64,000 nt of DNA from positions 682,001-746,000 of the forward strand of contig NZ_CP119989.1 of assembly GCF_029338555.1 (NCBI RefSeq), written 5' to 3'. The stretch's first letter is position 1. Each line of letters opens with the position of its first letter. This document shows positions 1-9,723 of the stretch, in pieces. The stretch comes from Halobaculum marinum. Lineage in GTDB: Archaea > Halobacteriota > Halobacteria > Halobacteriales > Haloferacaceae. Under the pieces are notes generated by a model. The model saw only the letters and a program-made list of their open reading frames with translations. It searched no databases and was not told the DNA's origin. A program made the translations under genes and the position numbers.

Positions 1-70
1 CCACCTGTTCGATGAAGGCCGTGACCCCCTCGTCGGCTTCCGCCGGCAGGGACACGTGACGCTTGGTCAT
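1..70 (-). CDS. 5' end of an unidentified protein (cut by window edge)
   Basis: An ATG on the minus strand at 68-70 opens a frame that runs off the left edge; 23 codons are visible, beginning MTKRHVSLPAEADEGVTAFI. This is too short to assign a family. It is divergent from the GH68 gene and shares a 125-base promoter region with it, so the two may be co-regulated. Nothing more can be said of its function. Confidence 0.5.
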   Translation of the reverse strand, partial: MTKRHVSLPAEADEGVTAFIEQV

Positions 71-164
71 AACTGATTGATACTCCACCACGAGACAAAT
101 GGGTTCGGATATGCGAAGCCAGCGACGAACCGTCGGGGATCCGCCGACGCTGGCGAAGCGACAG

Positions 165-172
165 CGGTTAGG
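165..172 (+). promoter_or_regulatory. Weak TATA-like element for the GH68 gene
   Basis: A GGTTAG-type element lies about 28 bases before the ATG at 196, the usual spacing for a leaderless haloarchaeal transcript. The match to TTTAWA is poor, so this mainly supports the choice of the ATG at 196 over the GTG at 184. Confidence 0.35.
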
Positions 173-195
173 AACTCCCATCCGTGCCTCCGTCC

Positions 196-1548
196 ATGAC
201 CGACATCGACCCCGTCTCCGGGGACGACCCCGCACGGGACGCGGCGGCGATTCGTCGCCGGACGCCGGCGTGGACCCGCGAGCAGGCGAGTCGCCTCGCT
301 CGCGTCGACGACGCAGTGAAGCCCGTCATCTACCCGCCTGCCGACCCCGTCAGCGACGAGGTGTACCTGTGGGACACGTGGCTGTTGCGCGAGCGCGACG
401 GCTCCATCGCCGACGTGGGCGGCTACCGCGTCGCCTTCGCGCTCACCGCGCCGCGCGACCTCCTGCCGGGCAAGCGCCACGACGTGGCGACGATCCGCTG
501 TTTCTACTCCGCCGACGGCGAGTCGTGGGAGAACGCCGGCCCCGTCTTCGAGCACAGCGACCCGCTCGGCTCCCGCCAGTGGGCTGGGTGTGCGCTGTGG
601 GACCCCGACGGCGAGGGGCCGTCGGACCTCTACTGCTACTACACCGCCGCCGGCGAAGCCGGTGAGGAGGACCTGAGCTACACCCAGCACATCGCGCTGG
701 CGACCGGCGGGACGCTCGCCGTCGAGGGCGACGCCGACGACCCGGACGGCCTCGCCGTCGAGGGGACCTTCACCCACGAGTCGCTGCTGCGCCCCGACGG
801 CGTCCGATACGAGACGGAGGAGCAGTCGCGCGGGATGATCTACACCTTCCGCGACCCGTGGTTCTTCACCGACCCCGCGACCGGCGAGACGCACTTGCTG
901 TTCGAGGCGAACGTCCCAGTCCCCGAGGGGAGCGACGCCTGCGACGGCGACGCCGCCCTCCAGGAGTTCAACGGCGCCGTCGGCATCGCCGACTCCCCGA
1001 CGGGCGACCCGACCGACTGGGAACTGCGCGACCCGCTGCTCCACTCGACGTGCGTCAATCAGGAACTGGAACGCCCGCACGTCGTCGTCCGCGACGGTCG
1101 CTACTACCTGTTCGTCTCCAGCCACGAACACACGTTCGCGCCCGGCATCGAGGGGTTCGACGCGCTGTACGGCTTCGTCGCCGACTCCCTCCACGGCGAG
1201 TACCGCCCGCTCAACGACACCGGGCTGGTGCTCACGAACCCCGGGAATGCCCCGTTCCAGACGTACTCGTGGCTCGCGTTCCCCCACGAGGAGGAACTGC
1301 TCGTCACCTCCTTCTTCAACTACTACGACTTGGAGGGCCGGAGTCTCGACGACGTGGCCGACCTCCCGCCCGAGGAGCAGTTCCGCCGCTTCGGCGGCAC
1401 GCTGTCGCCGACGATCCGGCTCGAACTGGACGGCGATCGGACCCGCGTGCTGGGGAAACTGAAGCACGGTCACATCCCGCTGCCGCACGAGGCCCTGCCG
1501 GAGTTGCCGACGCGGAGCGTCGGGGGGCGGCGCGGCGGGTATAGCTGA
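196..1548 (+). CDS. GH68 fructosyltransferase (levansucrase/inulosucrase/invertase type)
   Basis: A 450-residue glycoside hydrolase family 68 enzyme. GH68 enzymes cleave sucrose and transfer the fructosyl group to water, sucrose or a growing levan/inulin chain. Visible motifs from the ATG at 196: WDTW with the nucleophile D60, an SRQWAGCALWD block, TFRDPW with transition-state Asp D220, and an E-L-E-R-P block (E290, with E292 as likely acid/base). These are the three catalytic carboxylates in the family order. The length matches the bare catalytic domain. No Sec or Tat signal, lipobox or membrane segment is visible, which is odd for an enzyme that normally makes extracellular polymer. The in-frame GTG at 184 is less likely as start. 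A GH32 gene lies nearby, suggesting a fructan or sucrose locus. Product specificity cannot be read from sequence. Confidence 0.9.
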   Translation: MTDIDPVSGDDPARDAAAIRRRTPAWTREQASRLARVDDAVKPVIYPPADPVSDEVYLWDTWLLRERDGSIADVGGYRVAFALTAPRDLLPGKRHDVATIRCFYSADGESWENAGPVFEHSDPLGSRQWAGCALWDPDGEGPSDLYCYYTAAGEAGEEDLSYTQHIALATGGTLAVEGDADDPDGLAVEGTFTHESLLRPDGVRYETEEQSRGMIYTFRDPWFFTDPATGETHLLFEANVPVPEGSDACDGDAALQEFNGAVGIADSPTGDPTDWELRDPLLHSTCVNQELERPHVVVRDGRYYLFVSSHEHTFAPGIEGFDALYGFVADSLHGEYRPLNDTGLVLTNPGNAPFQTYSWLAFPHEEELLVTSFFNYYDLEGRSLDDVADLPPEEQFRRFGGTLSPTIRLELDGDRTRVLGKLKHGHIPLPHEALPELPTRSVGGRRGGYS

Positions 1549-1793
1549 GACGCTTCTTCCTCTCGGTCGATTCCCTTTGCACGTCTCCGTGACCGCTGGA
1601 AAGCGGGTACTGGATCTGGCTCGCTTGGGTCGTGTGCAGAAGCCGTGTCTCTCGAACGGTTCGGACCGAACTGATTGATAGAAGGAGACTGCGTGTCGAC
1701 TGTTCTGTGTTACTCTTGAACGGGTTCCATTTCTCCTTCACAGTTGATTATCTGTGGAACTAACTATCAAGTCACAGCTCAAACAGTTCTCAA

Positions 1794-2309
1794 ATGGTTC
1801 GTTGGCTTGCAATCGGACTCATTGTCATCATCGGGCTGGTTGGATGTGCTGCTGTCCCGTTTGGAGAACCTACCGCGCAGAAGAAGCCAGCGCCAGTGAT
1901 GCTCGTGAACAACGCGAGTCAACCGGAGACATTCACGGTTGGCGTGGTTGAGGAAAGCGCTAACTTAACAGTACACCGTCAGGACGGAGACATCGCTAAC
2001 TATGCACCCGGTCCCGGTTCTACTACGATCTATACGACTAGCAATAATAAATTCGTCAAAATCGAGTTTCCTGAGTCGGCCACACTTCATGGCGAATATA
2101 CCCTCCAACCAGGCGAAGAAAAGCTGATTAACGTCAGTGGGGTCGCTCCCGATGAGGCGATCGTCGTTCTCGTGTACGACGAGGAAGACGGCACGTACCG
2201 TGCAATAAAATCGCTCAGCTGTGGCGGGGCCATCCTCGGTTACCGGATTACGTCACAAGCAGGGGGCTCCGACGACTGGACGATGTCCACACATTCGTGT
2301 TCCCACTGA
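1794..2309 (+). CDS. Small secreted lipoprotein, AT-richer than its neighbours
   Basis: A 171-residue protein with a short hydrophobic N-terminal segment ending in a lipobox-like IIGLVGC (Cys18), so probably exported and lipid-anchored to the outer face of the membrane. The mature part is Thr/Asn/Ser-rich and predicted beta-rich, with FTVGVVEESAN and LINVSGVAPDEAIVV segments. These resemble segments of the lipoprotein at 34831 (FSVVVVEESSN, LNVSSAIPADRVVV), so the two look like diverged members of one family. Codon third positions use many more A/T than neighbouring genes, suggesting transfer or weak expression. Upstream 1549-1793 is AT-richer and holds no gene. Function unknown. Confidence 0.72.
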   Translation: MVRWLAIGLIVIIGLVGCAAVPFGEPTAQKKPAPVMLVNNASQPETFTVGVVEESANLTVHRQDGDIANYAPGPGSTTIYTTSNNKFVKIEFPESATLHGEYTLQPGEEKLINVSGVAPDEAIVVLVYDEEDGTYRAIKSLSCGGAILGYRITSQAGGSDDWTMSTHSCSH

Positions 2310-2445
2310 GAACTTCTGGCCTGTCTCTGACGCTATCCGGACCGAACGCTGATCGCCAAGTTCGTGCAGCGAGCGATCCGCTGCACCACGTGAAGATATC
2401 TCGGATACGGCTCGTTCGACTGGTCGAGTTCCTCCACGTCGACAG

Positions 2446-4725
<2,280 letters not shown>

Positions 4726-4855
4726 TCACTCGGTGACGAAAAAACGTTCCCGTCGGCGGCTCCGGACACGCCGTCTCCGGGATCTGCGGCGATGTGCTGC
4801 TGAACCGCCCCGCTGCACCGTCGCCGAACCGCTCCGCCGCGATGTCACGCCGCCG

Positions 4856-6016
4856 CTACGGACCCAGGCGCAGGATGCCGGCGGCCTCGGGCGACGTGAC
4901 CGCGAAGTTGCAGACGAACAGCGGGCCGCCGCCGGGACCGCCGGGACCGCCCGGAGCGCCCGGACTCCCGCCGCCGAACGCGACGTCCGAGGGGAACACC
5001 AGTCCGTCGCCGGCGTCCGCGACGACGACGGGATCGCCGACGGGCGGGACGACCACCACCTCGTTGCGAGCGTTTGCGGCGACGTGGATGGCGCCGTCTG
5101 CGCTCGCTCCCGGCCCCGGTCCGGGTCCCGGGCGTCCATCGTCCCCGTCGGCGCCGACTCCCAGCCCGACGGCGATGCCGTCCGCGCCGAACACCGCGGG
5201 CGACTCGATCAGTACCTCGGGGTCGCCGGCGCCGCCGTCGTCGTCGACGGGGATCGAGACGAGGCGGCCTACGTCTGCTCCCTCGTCGTCGACCGCGCGC
5301 GTCACCGCGACGACGACGTCGTCGTCCCGGCGGACCACTCCGTTCGCGCCGAACTCCGGCGTGTCGAGCGAGTCGGGGGCGGCCCACTCGGTCGCCTCGA
5401 CCCCGTCGAGTGCGGCACCGCCGGGGCCCACTGGTACCTCGTACACGACGCCGTCGAACGACTCCGTGACGAGCAGTCGGTCGTCGACGCGGTCGAAGGC
5501 GATGTCGTTCACGAAGCCGCCGTCGCGTGGGATCGAGACGTACTCGACCGCCTCGTCGCCGCCGGGCGGGATGGTCCAGACCCCGTTCGTGTCGGGTGCG
5601 TTCACGGCGACGTACAGCGTCCCGCCGAGCGTCGACTGCACGCCGGCGGCGGCCGGAAGCGTCGCCACGAGGTCGGTGTCGTCGAGCGTGAGGTCGGTCG
5701 CCGTCAGCGCCGTCTCTCGGTCGACGCGGCGCACCTCGCCGGCGGTGATGCCGAAGTAGAGGTCGCCCTCGGGACCGACCGCGAGGTTCTCGGGGGTGAG
5801 GTCGCCGGGGATCGAGACGAGCGTCTCCGCGCGTATCGCGCCGCCCGCCCCGCCGCGGCGACGCCCGCCGTCGGTCCCGTCGCCGTCGGGGCCACGTCGG
5901 CGCCCGCCGTTCCCGGGACCGCCACCTTGCTGTTGTCCGTTCGCGGTTCCAGCCGCCGCGGTCCCCGCCGCGACGACGCCGACCAGTCTGCCGAACGCTC
6001 GCCTGTCAAGTCGCAT
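4856..6016 (-). CDS. Tat-exported beta-propeller (SMP-30/NHL-like) protein
   Basis: A 386-residue protein. The ATG at 6016 is chosen because it puts a Tat signal (LDRRAFGRL, hydrophobic VVAAGTAAAGTA) at the very N-terminus; an upstream in-frame start would add 20 residues before it. A Gly/Arg/Asp-rich linker follows to about residue 60. The remainder shows repeated propeller motifs of the SMP-30/gluconolactonase/NHL type (PENLAVGPEGDLYFG, FVNDIAFDRVDDRLLVTE, GANGVVRRDDDVVVAV, FPSDVAFGG), with Gly/Pro-rich low-complexity inserts. Metal ligands of true lactonases cannot be confirmed. It may bind or hydrolyse an extracellular sugar derivative; its place next to GH32 hints at carbohydrate metabolism, but this is inference. 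Confidence 0.72.
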   Translation of the reverse strand: MRLDRRAFGRLVGVVAAGTAAAGTANGQQQGGGPGNGGRRRGPDGDGTDGGRRRGGAGGAIRAETLVSIPGDLTPENLAVGPEGDLYFGITAGEVRRVDRETALTATDLTLDDTDLVATLPAAAGVQSTLGGTLYVAVNAPDTNGVWTIPPGGDEAVEYVSIPRDGGFVNDIAFDRVDDRLLVTESFDGVVYEVPVGPGGAALDGVEATEWAAPDSLDTPEFGANGVVRRDDDVVVAVTRAVDDEGADVGRLVSIPVDDDGGAGDPEVLIESPAVFGADGIAVGLGVGADGDDGRPGPGPGPGASADGAIHVAANARNEVVVVPPVGDPVVVADAGDGLVFPSDVAFGGGSPGAPGGPGGPGGGPLFVCNFAVTSPEAAGILRLGP

Positions 6017-6180
6017 CACGCGGCTGCGTACGTCGTCTGCGCGCCTGTAGTGTCCGTACGATTCCAGTACTCCCACAACTTCTACAACTTCCGCGACTCC
6101 CGCCGTCCCGCGGCTCGGATGATTCTCTGTCGCTGGGTCACACCGGGTCGGATAAGTGCCGTCCCTCCCTAGGCCGGCGC

Positions 6181-7248
6181 ATGCAGTACCGCGAACTCGG
6201 AGACTCGGGCGTGGAGGTCAGCGAGGTCGCCTTCGGCGCGTGGGTCGTCGGCACTGACTGGTGGGGTGACCGCAGCGACGAGGAGTCGATCGAGATGGTC
6301 CAGCACGCGCTCGACCGCGGCATCACGTTCTTCGACACCGGCGACGTGTACGGCCACGGCCGTTCGGAGGAACTCATCGGCGAGGCGCTCGGCGAGTTCC
6401 GCGACGAGGTCACCGTCGGCACGAAGGTCGGCTACGACTTCTACAACAACGCGCAGGCCGGCCACGGCGAGATTCCCAAGGACCTCTCCCCGGAGTACCT
6501 CCGCAACGCCGTCGAGCAGAGTCTCGACCGGCTGAACATGGAGTACCTCGACGTGCTGTTCCTCCACAACGCGAACGTCGACGAGGTGACCGACGAGGTG
6601 CTGGAGGAGCTGTACGCGATGCGCGAGGAGGGCCTGTTCGACGCGCTCGGGTGGGCGCTCGGCCCCTCCATCGGCTGGCTCGCCGAGGGCGACCGCGCGG
6701 TCGAACTCGACTTCGACGCGGTCCAGACCGTGTACAACCTGTTCGAGCAGACGCCGGGGCGCCACTTCCTGAACACCGTTCGCGAGGAGGGCGGCGACAC
6801 GAGCCTCATCGCGCGCGTCCCGCACTCCTCGGGCCTGCTCAACAAGCAGGTGCGACCCGACACCGAACTCGGGGAGGGCGACCACCGCGCCCACCGCCCG
6901 GACGCGTGGTTCGAGACGGGCTGGGAGAAGCTCGAGACCATCGAGTTCCTCGAGCGCGACGGCGAGCGCACGATGGGGCAGGCGTCTATCCAGTATCTGC
7001 TCGACGACGAGGAGACCGTGAGCGTCGTGCCGACGTTCCGCTCCGTCGACGACATCGACGAGTGGGCCGCCGCGCCGGACACGCCGCGCCTCAGCGCCGA
7101 GGAGCGCCGCCGCGTCGACGACCTGTACGCCGACAACTTCGGCATCGAGCGCGACGACGGGATGAGCCCCGAGATGTTCCGGACCTCCGTCGACGGCGAG
7201 GACCTCCGCGCCGCGGGCGTCCTCCCGCCAGAGGAGCCGGCCGACTGA
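6181..7248 (+). CDS. Aldo/keto reductase
   Basis: A 355-residue member of the aldo/keto reductase superfamily, NAD(P)H-dependent oxidoreductases with a TIM-barrel fold. The catalytic tetrad is visible in order: D52 and Y57 in FFDTGDVYGHG, K82 in VGTKVGYD and H129 in VLFLHNAN. The N-terminal MQYRELGDSGVEVSEVAFGA is the usual first strand of the family. A GGATAAGT element about 30 bases before the ATG is a plausible TATA box. The gene stands alone downstream of the carbohydrate patch and may act on a sugar, but substrate is unknown. The stop is four bases before the next small gene. Confidence 0.9.
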   Translation: MQYRELGDSGVEVSEVAFGAWVVGTDWWGDRSDEESIEMVQHALDRGITFFDTGDVYGHGRSEELIGEALGEFRDEVTVGTKVGYDFYNNAQAGHGEIPKDLSPEYLRNAVEQSLDRLNMEYLDVLFLHNANVDEVTDEVLEELYAMREEGLFDALGWALGPSIGWLAEGDRAVELDFDAVQTVYNLFEQTPGRHFLNTVREEGGDTSLIARVPHSSGLLNKQVRPDTELGEGDHRAHRPDAWFETGWEKLETIEFLERDGERTMGQASIQYLLDDEETVSVVPTFRSVDDIDEWAAAPDTPRLSAEERRRVDDLYADNFGIERDDGMSPEMFRTSVDGEDLRAAGVLPPEEPAD

Positions 7249-7252
7249 GCGG

Positions 7253-7459
7253 ATGACGACGACCGGCGCCGACGACCGGCCCGACCGATACGCGCGACGG
7301 ATCGCTCGCTTCGCCGCGGTCACACTCGTCGTCCACGCGCTGTTGGCCGCGCTCGTCTACCGCGACGCCGCCGACCGCGACGTCTCCGGGCCCCGGTGGG
7401 CGGTGATCACGCTGTTCAGCGGCCTGCTGGGCGTGGTCGGCTACCGCCGCCGACGCTGA
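7253..7459 (+). CDS. Small two-helix membrane protein
   Basis: A 68-residue protein starting four bases after the aldo/keto reductase stop, so probably co-transcribed. A charged N-terminus (about 20 residues) is followed by two hydrophobic segments (about 22-37 and 49-63) and a basic tail YRRRR. It resembles the many short haloarchaeal membrane proteins of unknown role. High GC at third positions supports coding. Confidence 0.6.
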   Translation: MTTTGADDRPDRYARRIARFAAVTLVVHALLAALVYRDAADRDVSGPRWAVITLFSGLLGVVGYRRRR

Positions 7460-7626
7460 CCGATCGAAGCCCCCTCGTTTCGCGTCGAAACCGCACGACT
7501 GCGACCTGGTGACGCGTTCGATCTTCACTTCCACTCCACACTCGTGGCGCGAGTGGTATCGCGGTCGAGTCGCTCGTCGCGCCGCTCAGCCGTTCAGAAT
7601 CGGTCGTCCACCGCCCGCTCGCCCCG

Positions 7627-9246
7627 CTACACTCGCTCGTCTTCGTTCGTCACGACCTCGAACCGCGCACCACCGCCGCTCGCCGCGCTCGCGTCGGTCG
7701 CGCGCACGTCCCAGCCGTGTGCGTCCGCGATGTCCGCGACGATGGCGAGTCCGAAGCCGGTGCCGTCTTCGGCGGTGGTGTGCCCCCGCTCGAACACCCG
7801 CCCGCGCTCGGTCGGCGGGATGCCCGGGCCGTCGTCGGCGACGAAGAAGCCGGACCTGCCGGGGTCGTCGAGGCGACCGACGGTCACGTCGACGTCGTCG
7901 CCGACGTGGTCGACGGCGTTGCGAAACAGGTTCTCCAACAGTTCCTGGAGCCGAGAGGCGTCGGCTTCCACCCGCCCGACGCCGTCGGCGACGGCGAGTG
8001 ACCCGCCGCCGTCGATGGTCCGCCACACCTCTTGGACCGACACCCCGAGCGACACCTCCTCCGTCTCGCCGACCGACCGCCCGGTCCGGGCGAGCGCGAG
8101 CAGGTCGTCGATGAGCGCCTCCATCCGCTCGTGCGCCGTCTCCATGTGGTCGAGGTGCGGGCTGTCGCAGTCGTCGCCGAGCAGTTCCAGCCGCCCCTGG
8201 GCGACGTTGAGGGGGTTCCGGAGGTCGTGGGAGACGACGCTGGCGAACTCGTCGAGGCGCTCGTTCTGTCGGGCGAGTTCGCGCTCGCGTCGCCGGACGA
8301 GCGCCTCGCGCTCGGCGCGGTCGAGGGCGGCCTCGACGGTGTCGGCGAACAACTGTGCCAGCGCCACGTCGCCGTCGTCGAACTCGCCGGCGTGCTCGCT
8401 CCCGGCGAAGAACACGCCGTGGTCGCCGAGCGGAATCGCCATCCCCGCGCGGACCGGCGTCTCGACGTCTGCGACTCGTGGTGACTGGCGAACGTCGCCG
8501 TGGCACGCCGGTTCGCTCGTCTCGTACACGTGCCAGCCGATGCTGTCGGGCGTGAGCGTCGGCACCTCGCCGTACAGTTCGCGCACCTCGCTGGTCACGC
8601 TCACCGGGACGAGGCGGGCGGCGTCGGTCGACCGCAGGTACACCGCGTTCAAGCGGAGGTCGAGCACCTCGTGTGCGGTGTTCGTCGCGGCGGCGGCGAC
8701 GGCGGCGGCGTCGCGGGCCTCCATCAGTTCGCGCGTCGTCTCGTGGAGTTCGTTCAGCCGCGCCTCGCGTTCGAGGCGGTCGAGGGCGACGGCGGTGTTC
8801 TCCGCCAACAACTCCACGAGGTCGAACGTCGTCTCCGGCGTCATCCCCGGTTCCTTCGTGCCGGCGATCAACACGCCGTGGTCCTCGATCGGGACGACGA
8901 TCCCTCGGTCGGGGTCGTCCGGCCGATCCTCCGTCGCCCCGAGCCGGAGCGACTCCTCCGTCTCGTACACGTCGTACACCCGGTCGCCGGGGGTGTACGT
9001 CGGCGGCTCGCCGTCGAACTGCTCGCGGACCGAGTCTGGGTACGCGACGGGGACCAGTCCGTCGCCGCCGTCGGCCGCACGGAGGTGGACTCCGGTCAGC
9101 GAGTAGCCGAGCACTCGCTCGCTCACGTCGACGACGACGGCTGACAGGGACTCGCGGCTCGTCGCCGTCATGAGTTCCCGTGTCGCCGCATACAGCGAGT
9201 GGAGCCGATCGTCGCCTCCGGGCCCGCCGGCCGCTCCGGTCGTCAT
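7627..9246 (-). CDS. Soluble sensor histidine kinase, GAF-GAF-HisKA-HATPase
   Basis: A 539-residue two-component kinase. Two GAF-like sensor domains occupy roughly residues 12-160 and 165-312; each opens with a similar ATRELM/TTRELM helix and holds a GIVVPIEDHGVLIAGT or GMAIPLGDHGVFFAGS strand pair, so they look like an internal duplication. A coiled linker leads to the HisKA H-box VVSHDLRNPLN with phospho-acceptor H340. The ATPase domain has the N box (LLENLFRNAVDH), G1 (VADDGPGIPP) and G2 (GTGFGLAIV). There is no membrane segment, so it senses a cytoplasmic or freely diffusing signal. No response-regulator gene lies beside it; the partner is probably encoded elsewhere. Confidence 0.9.
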   Translation of the reverse strand: MTTGAAGGPGGDDRLHSLYAATRELMTATSRESLSAVVVDVSERVLGYSLTGVHLRAADGGDGLVPVAYPDSVREQFDGEPPTYTPGDRVYDVYETEESLRLGATEDRPDDPDRGIVVPIEDHGVLIAGTKEPGMTPETTFDLVELLAENTAVALDRLEREARLNELHETTRELMEARDAAAVAAAATNTAHEVLDLRLNAVYLRSTDAARLVPVSVTSEVRELYGEVPTLTPDSIGWHVYETSEPACHGDVRQSPRVADVETPVRAGMAIPLGDHGVFFAGSEHAGEFDDGDVALAQLFADTVEAALDRAEREALVRRRERELARQNERLDEFASVVSHDLRNPLNVAQGRLELLGDDCDSPHLDHMETAHERMEALIDDLLALARTGRSVGETEEVSLGVSVQEVWRTIDGGGSLAVADGVGRVEADASRLQELLENLFRNAVDHVGDDVDVTVGRLDDPGRSGFFVADDGPGIPPTERGRVFERGHTTAEDGTGFGLAIVADIADAHGWDVRATDASAASGGGARFEVVTNEDERV

Positions 9247-9436
9247 TGGCGGGTGTATCGACCCCCCGTGTATAAACCCCGGTCCGTGGGCATCAACTCG
9301 GATATTCGGCCAACTCGCCGGAGTCTAGCGGTCTTGCCGCCGATTATCGGTTCGTCCCGAGTCGCGCCTGCGCAAGAAACGTCAGACGGGCTCCGCACGG
9401 TGCTCGCTCTGTCGCGTGTCGCCGATCCGTACTGGA
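9247..9436. other. Gene-free stretch between histidine kinase start and repeats
   Basis: No coding frame is convincing. The first 60 bases carry an AT-richer segment (GTGTATAAACC near 9267-9277) that is a likely promoter for the divergent histidine kinase. The rest grades into the extragenic repeats. Confidence 0.5.
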
Positions 9437-9723
9437 CGGCTCGGCCCTCAGACCTCGCCGCCGGTGTTCCGAGGTGCTCGCTCCGCTCGCACCTCGCTTC
9501 TACTGGGCGGAGCGGCACGAGCCCGCTCCGCCGAATTACCGAGCCCCCCTCGCTACGCTCGGTCGGGCTCGCTTCGTTCATTGGCGGCTCGGCCCTCAGA
9601 CCTCGCCGCCGGTGATCCGAGGCGCTCGCTCCGCTCGCACCTCGCTTCTACTGGGCGGAGCGGCACGAGCCCGCTCCGCCGAATTACCGAGCCCTCCCTC
9701 GCTACGCTCGGTCGGGCTCGCTT
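9437..9723. repeat. Tandem extragenic repeat, two units of 148-149 bp
   Basis: Two near-identical copies, about 9437-9574 and 9585-9723, begin CGGCTCGGCCCTCAGACCTC and differ by two substitutions and a one-base indel. Each contains small inverted repeats (GCTCGCTCCGCTCGC; a GCGGAGCGG...CCGCTCCGC hairpin; CTCGCTACGCTCGGTCGGGCTCGC). The second copy ends inside the stop codon of pitA. Both reading directions are open but have the out-of-phase feel of CG-rich repeats rather than a gene. It shares the GGCTCGG...ACCTCGCCGCCGGT core with repeats at 14.7, 42.5 and 53.8 kb. Confidence 0.85.

Noticed and set aside
67-1488. Long minus-strand frame opposite GH68
   Set aside because: Antisense shadow of a gene with all three GH68 catalytic motifs; no recognisable domain in the shadow.
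9437-9723. CRISPR-like repeat
   Set aside because: Only two units, adjacent with no spacers, 148-149 bp each, and no cas genes nearby.
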